Under the pieces are notes generated by a model. The model had not been told where the DNA came from. It made no database searches and worked only from the letters and a program-made list of their open reading frames with translations. From an uncultured Bacilli bacterium (GTDB taxonomy: Bacteria > Bacillota_I > Bacilli_A > RF39 > UBA660), in contig CAJTKB010000006.1 in assembly GCA_910576925.1 (NCBI GenBank), positions 1 to 61,801 on the forward strand: DNA of 61,801 bases, written 5' to 3'. Made by a program: the position numbers and the translations under genes. Positions 60,938 through 61,801 of this stretch are shown here, in pieces. Numbering within the stretch: the first letter of the stretch is position 1; each line of letters opens with the position of its first letter.

Positions 60938-61454
60938 TTATATTTTCTAAGGCACTAATGATTTTATTAGTGTTTTCATTATTTTTAAACATCATATCAG
61001 GATGACCATTATAAATCATATCTTTAAATTTTTTAAAAGAAAACCATTTCACTTCAGATAACTCTTCTTTTTGAATATCGAAATCATCAATATTTAAATT
61101 ACATATTGAATAATATGCTGTCGTATATTGTCTATTTGGGAGGTTGTCTCTTTTTAGTTCAACTAATAATTTAATCTGATTTTCGGATAAAATTATCCCT
61201 AACTCTTCTTTTGTTTCTCTAATAATTGCTTCCATACTTGTCTCTCCTGCAATAACGTGACCTCCATGCCATGCCCATTTATTTGGTTCAATTTCCTTTG
61301 TAGAGGCTCTTTTTTGCAAAAGAATTTCACCCTTATCATTCAACATGATAAGTGCTACTTCTTTGTGATATTTTCCTTCTTTATGAATTTTATTTTTATC
61401 TAATATCTCTCCTGTTGGATTGCCTTTCTTATTTAAAACTTCTAATAATTCCAT
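60924..61454 (-). CDS. NUDIX hydrolase
   Basis: 176 residues. The Nudix box GGHVIAGETSMEAIIRETKEELGI (61-84 of the protein) is complete. ALIMLNDKGEILLQKRASTKEIEPNKWAWHGG before it resembles IPP-isomerase-like NUDIX proteins that start ELLEVLNKKGNPTG. Hydrolyses a nucleoside diphosphate linked to another moiety. Substrate not deducible. GAGGTGA lies 11 bases before the ATG. Tail-to-tail with the nucleotidase-like gene, suggesting a shared nucleotide-clearing role. Confidence 0.92.
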   Translation of the reverse strand: MELLEVLNKKGNPTGEILDKNKIHKEGKYHKEVALIMLNDKGEILLQKRASTKEIEPNKWAWHGGHVIAGETSMEAIIRETKEELGIILSENQIKLLVELKRDNLPNRQYTTAYYSICNLNIDDFDIQKEELSEVKWFSFKKFKDMIYNGHPDMMFKNNENTNKIISALENIIKSY

Positions 61455-61479
61455 ATTAAACTATTTCACCTCACAGTTA

Positions 61480-61502
61480 GCATAATGATTATGTCATTAT
61501 GC
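61480..61502. promoter_or_regulatory. Inverted repeat upstream of the NUDIX gene
   Basis: Perfect 9-bp arms (gcataatga / tcattatgc) separated by 5 bases, 26 bases before the NUDIX ATG. A second, shorter inverted repeat (attga / tcaat) lies further upstream near 61518-61532. Possible operator. Confidence 0.45.
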
Positions 61503-61588
61503 AAGTGTGTTTACTAAATTGACATTATCAATTTAATATCTATAAATATTTTATCATAATTTTGAGTATATTAAAACTCGAGCTATCA

Positions 61589-61624
61589 TTCAATCTGGTG
61601 CGTGAGTAAACCACGTTTGGAAAC
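61589..61624 (+). repeat. Degenerate 36-base repeat, copy 2
   Basis: Partner of 60270-60305. Begins ttcaatctggtgc and contains acgtt at the same offset. It lies between the NUDIX gene and the truncated gene at the window end. Confidence 0.45.
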
Positions 61625-61718
61625 TCGCATTAAGGTTAATTCCTAAATCGATTATATCATCATTTATCTATTTTTGCACCTTGTAATCTAATCTTTGAGA
61701 GAAATTGTAATTTAGCAA

Positions 61719-61801
61719 TTACTTAATATCAAAATTTTCTGTTTTCAAATCACAATAATATCTACCACTTGTAGCAGTAAATTTTAAAACACAATAATCT
61801 G
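61719..61801 (-). CDS. C-terminal end of a probable pyridoxamine-phosphate-oxidase-like protein
   Basis: Only 27 codons are in the window: DYCVLKFTATSGRYYCDLKTENFDIK and a stop. V-L-K-F-T...G-R-Y-Y and a final short acidic strand resemble the end of small PPOx-fold flavin-binding proteins common in Firmicutes. The assignment is weak because of the length. Confidence 0.45.
   Translation of the reverse strand, partial: DYCVLKFTATSGRYYCDLKTENFDIK

Overview
The window is about 27-28% G+C by eye, densely coded and strongly minus-strand biased. It carries endospore genes (gpr, spoIIP, a yqxA-like gene, sspI) next to Firmicutes housekeeping genes. The order rpsT / gpr - spoIIP - yqxA, with rpsT divergent, is the Bacillus arrangement, and SspI is mainly a Bacilli protein. 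I infer a spore-forming, very AT-rich member of the Bacilli, probably a host-associated (gut) lineage. Naming a genus would be a guess. I saw no rRNA, tRNA or CRISPR array.

Left accessory region (1-9.3 kb): a protein-kinase-like gene cut by the window edge, a DUF6870-like gene and a decayed second copy of it, a DinD/BRO gene interrupted by an in-frame TAA, an S66 peptidase, a membrane protein, a membrane-anchored receiver domain lacking its phospho-acceptor Asp, a 42-residue hydrophobic peptide with a KTR-type zinc-ribbon protein, a PadR regulator with a membrane protein and a VOC protein, and a broken BceAB-like ABC pair. Two copies of a MITE-like element lie here, one flanked by a perfect 10-bp duplication.

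Transport and defence block (9.3-14.8 kb): a response regulator, BcrA-type ABC ATPase, permease and histidine kinase, with four phased TTAAC repeats before the ABC genes. Next is a GntR - ABC - ABC-2 operon (YtrA/Pmt type) whose promoter overlaps a perfect palindrome.

Core (15-57 kb): rimM - trmD - two small genes - rplS (with leader RNA) - lepB; an RNA methyltransferase; LemA/DUF2207; the spore cluster and rpsT; a two-permease ABC system; uvrC - pilin - mutL; rpsU - hybrid kinase - yqeY; two pilin-like genes; a GHL10 protein and a DUF421 protein; and a Phe T-box operon (HAD - pheS - pheT) followed by frr.

Two systems embedded in the core stand out. At 41.7-44.5 kb is a four-gene bacteriocin-type unit: a C39-peptidase ABC exporter, a very short one-helix accessory protein, and two double-glycine-leader peptides whose mature parts each carry a GxxxG motif. 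This suggests a two-peptide (class IIb) bacteriocin. At 48.5-52.0 kb is an orphan WXG100 (type VII secretion) locus with two Esx-like proteins, tandem perfect palindromes, a 588-residue protein with an internal LPITG-membrane-charge signal, and a DUF4176-like protein.

Right accessory region (57-61.8 kb): an AraC-type regulator and an ABC exporter, each split by one frameshift, then a nucleotidase-like HAD protein, a NUDIX hydrolase and the tail of a probable flavin-nucleotide-binding protein. A degenerate 36-bp repeat flanks the HAD-NUDIX pair.
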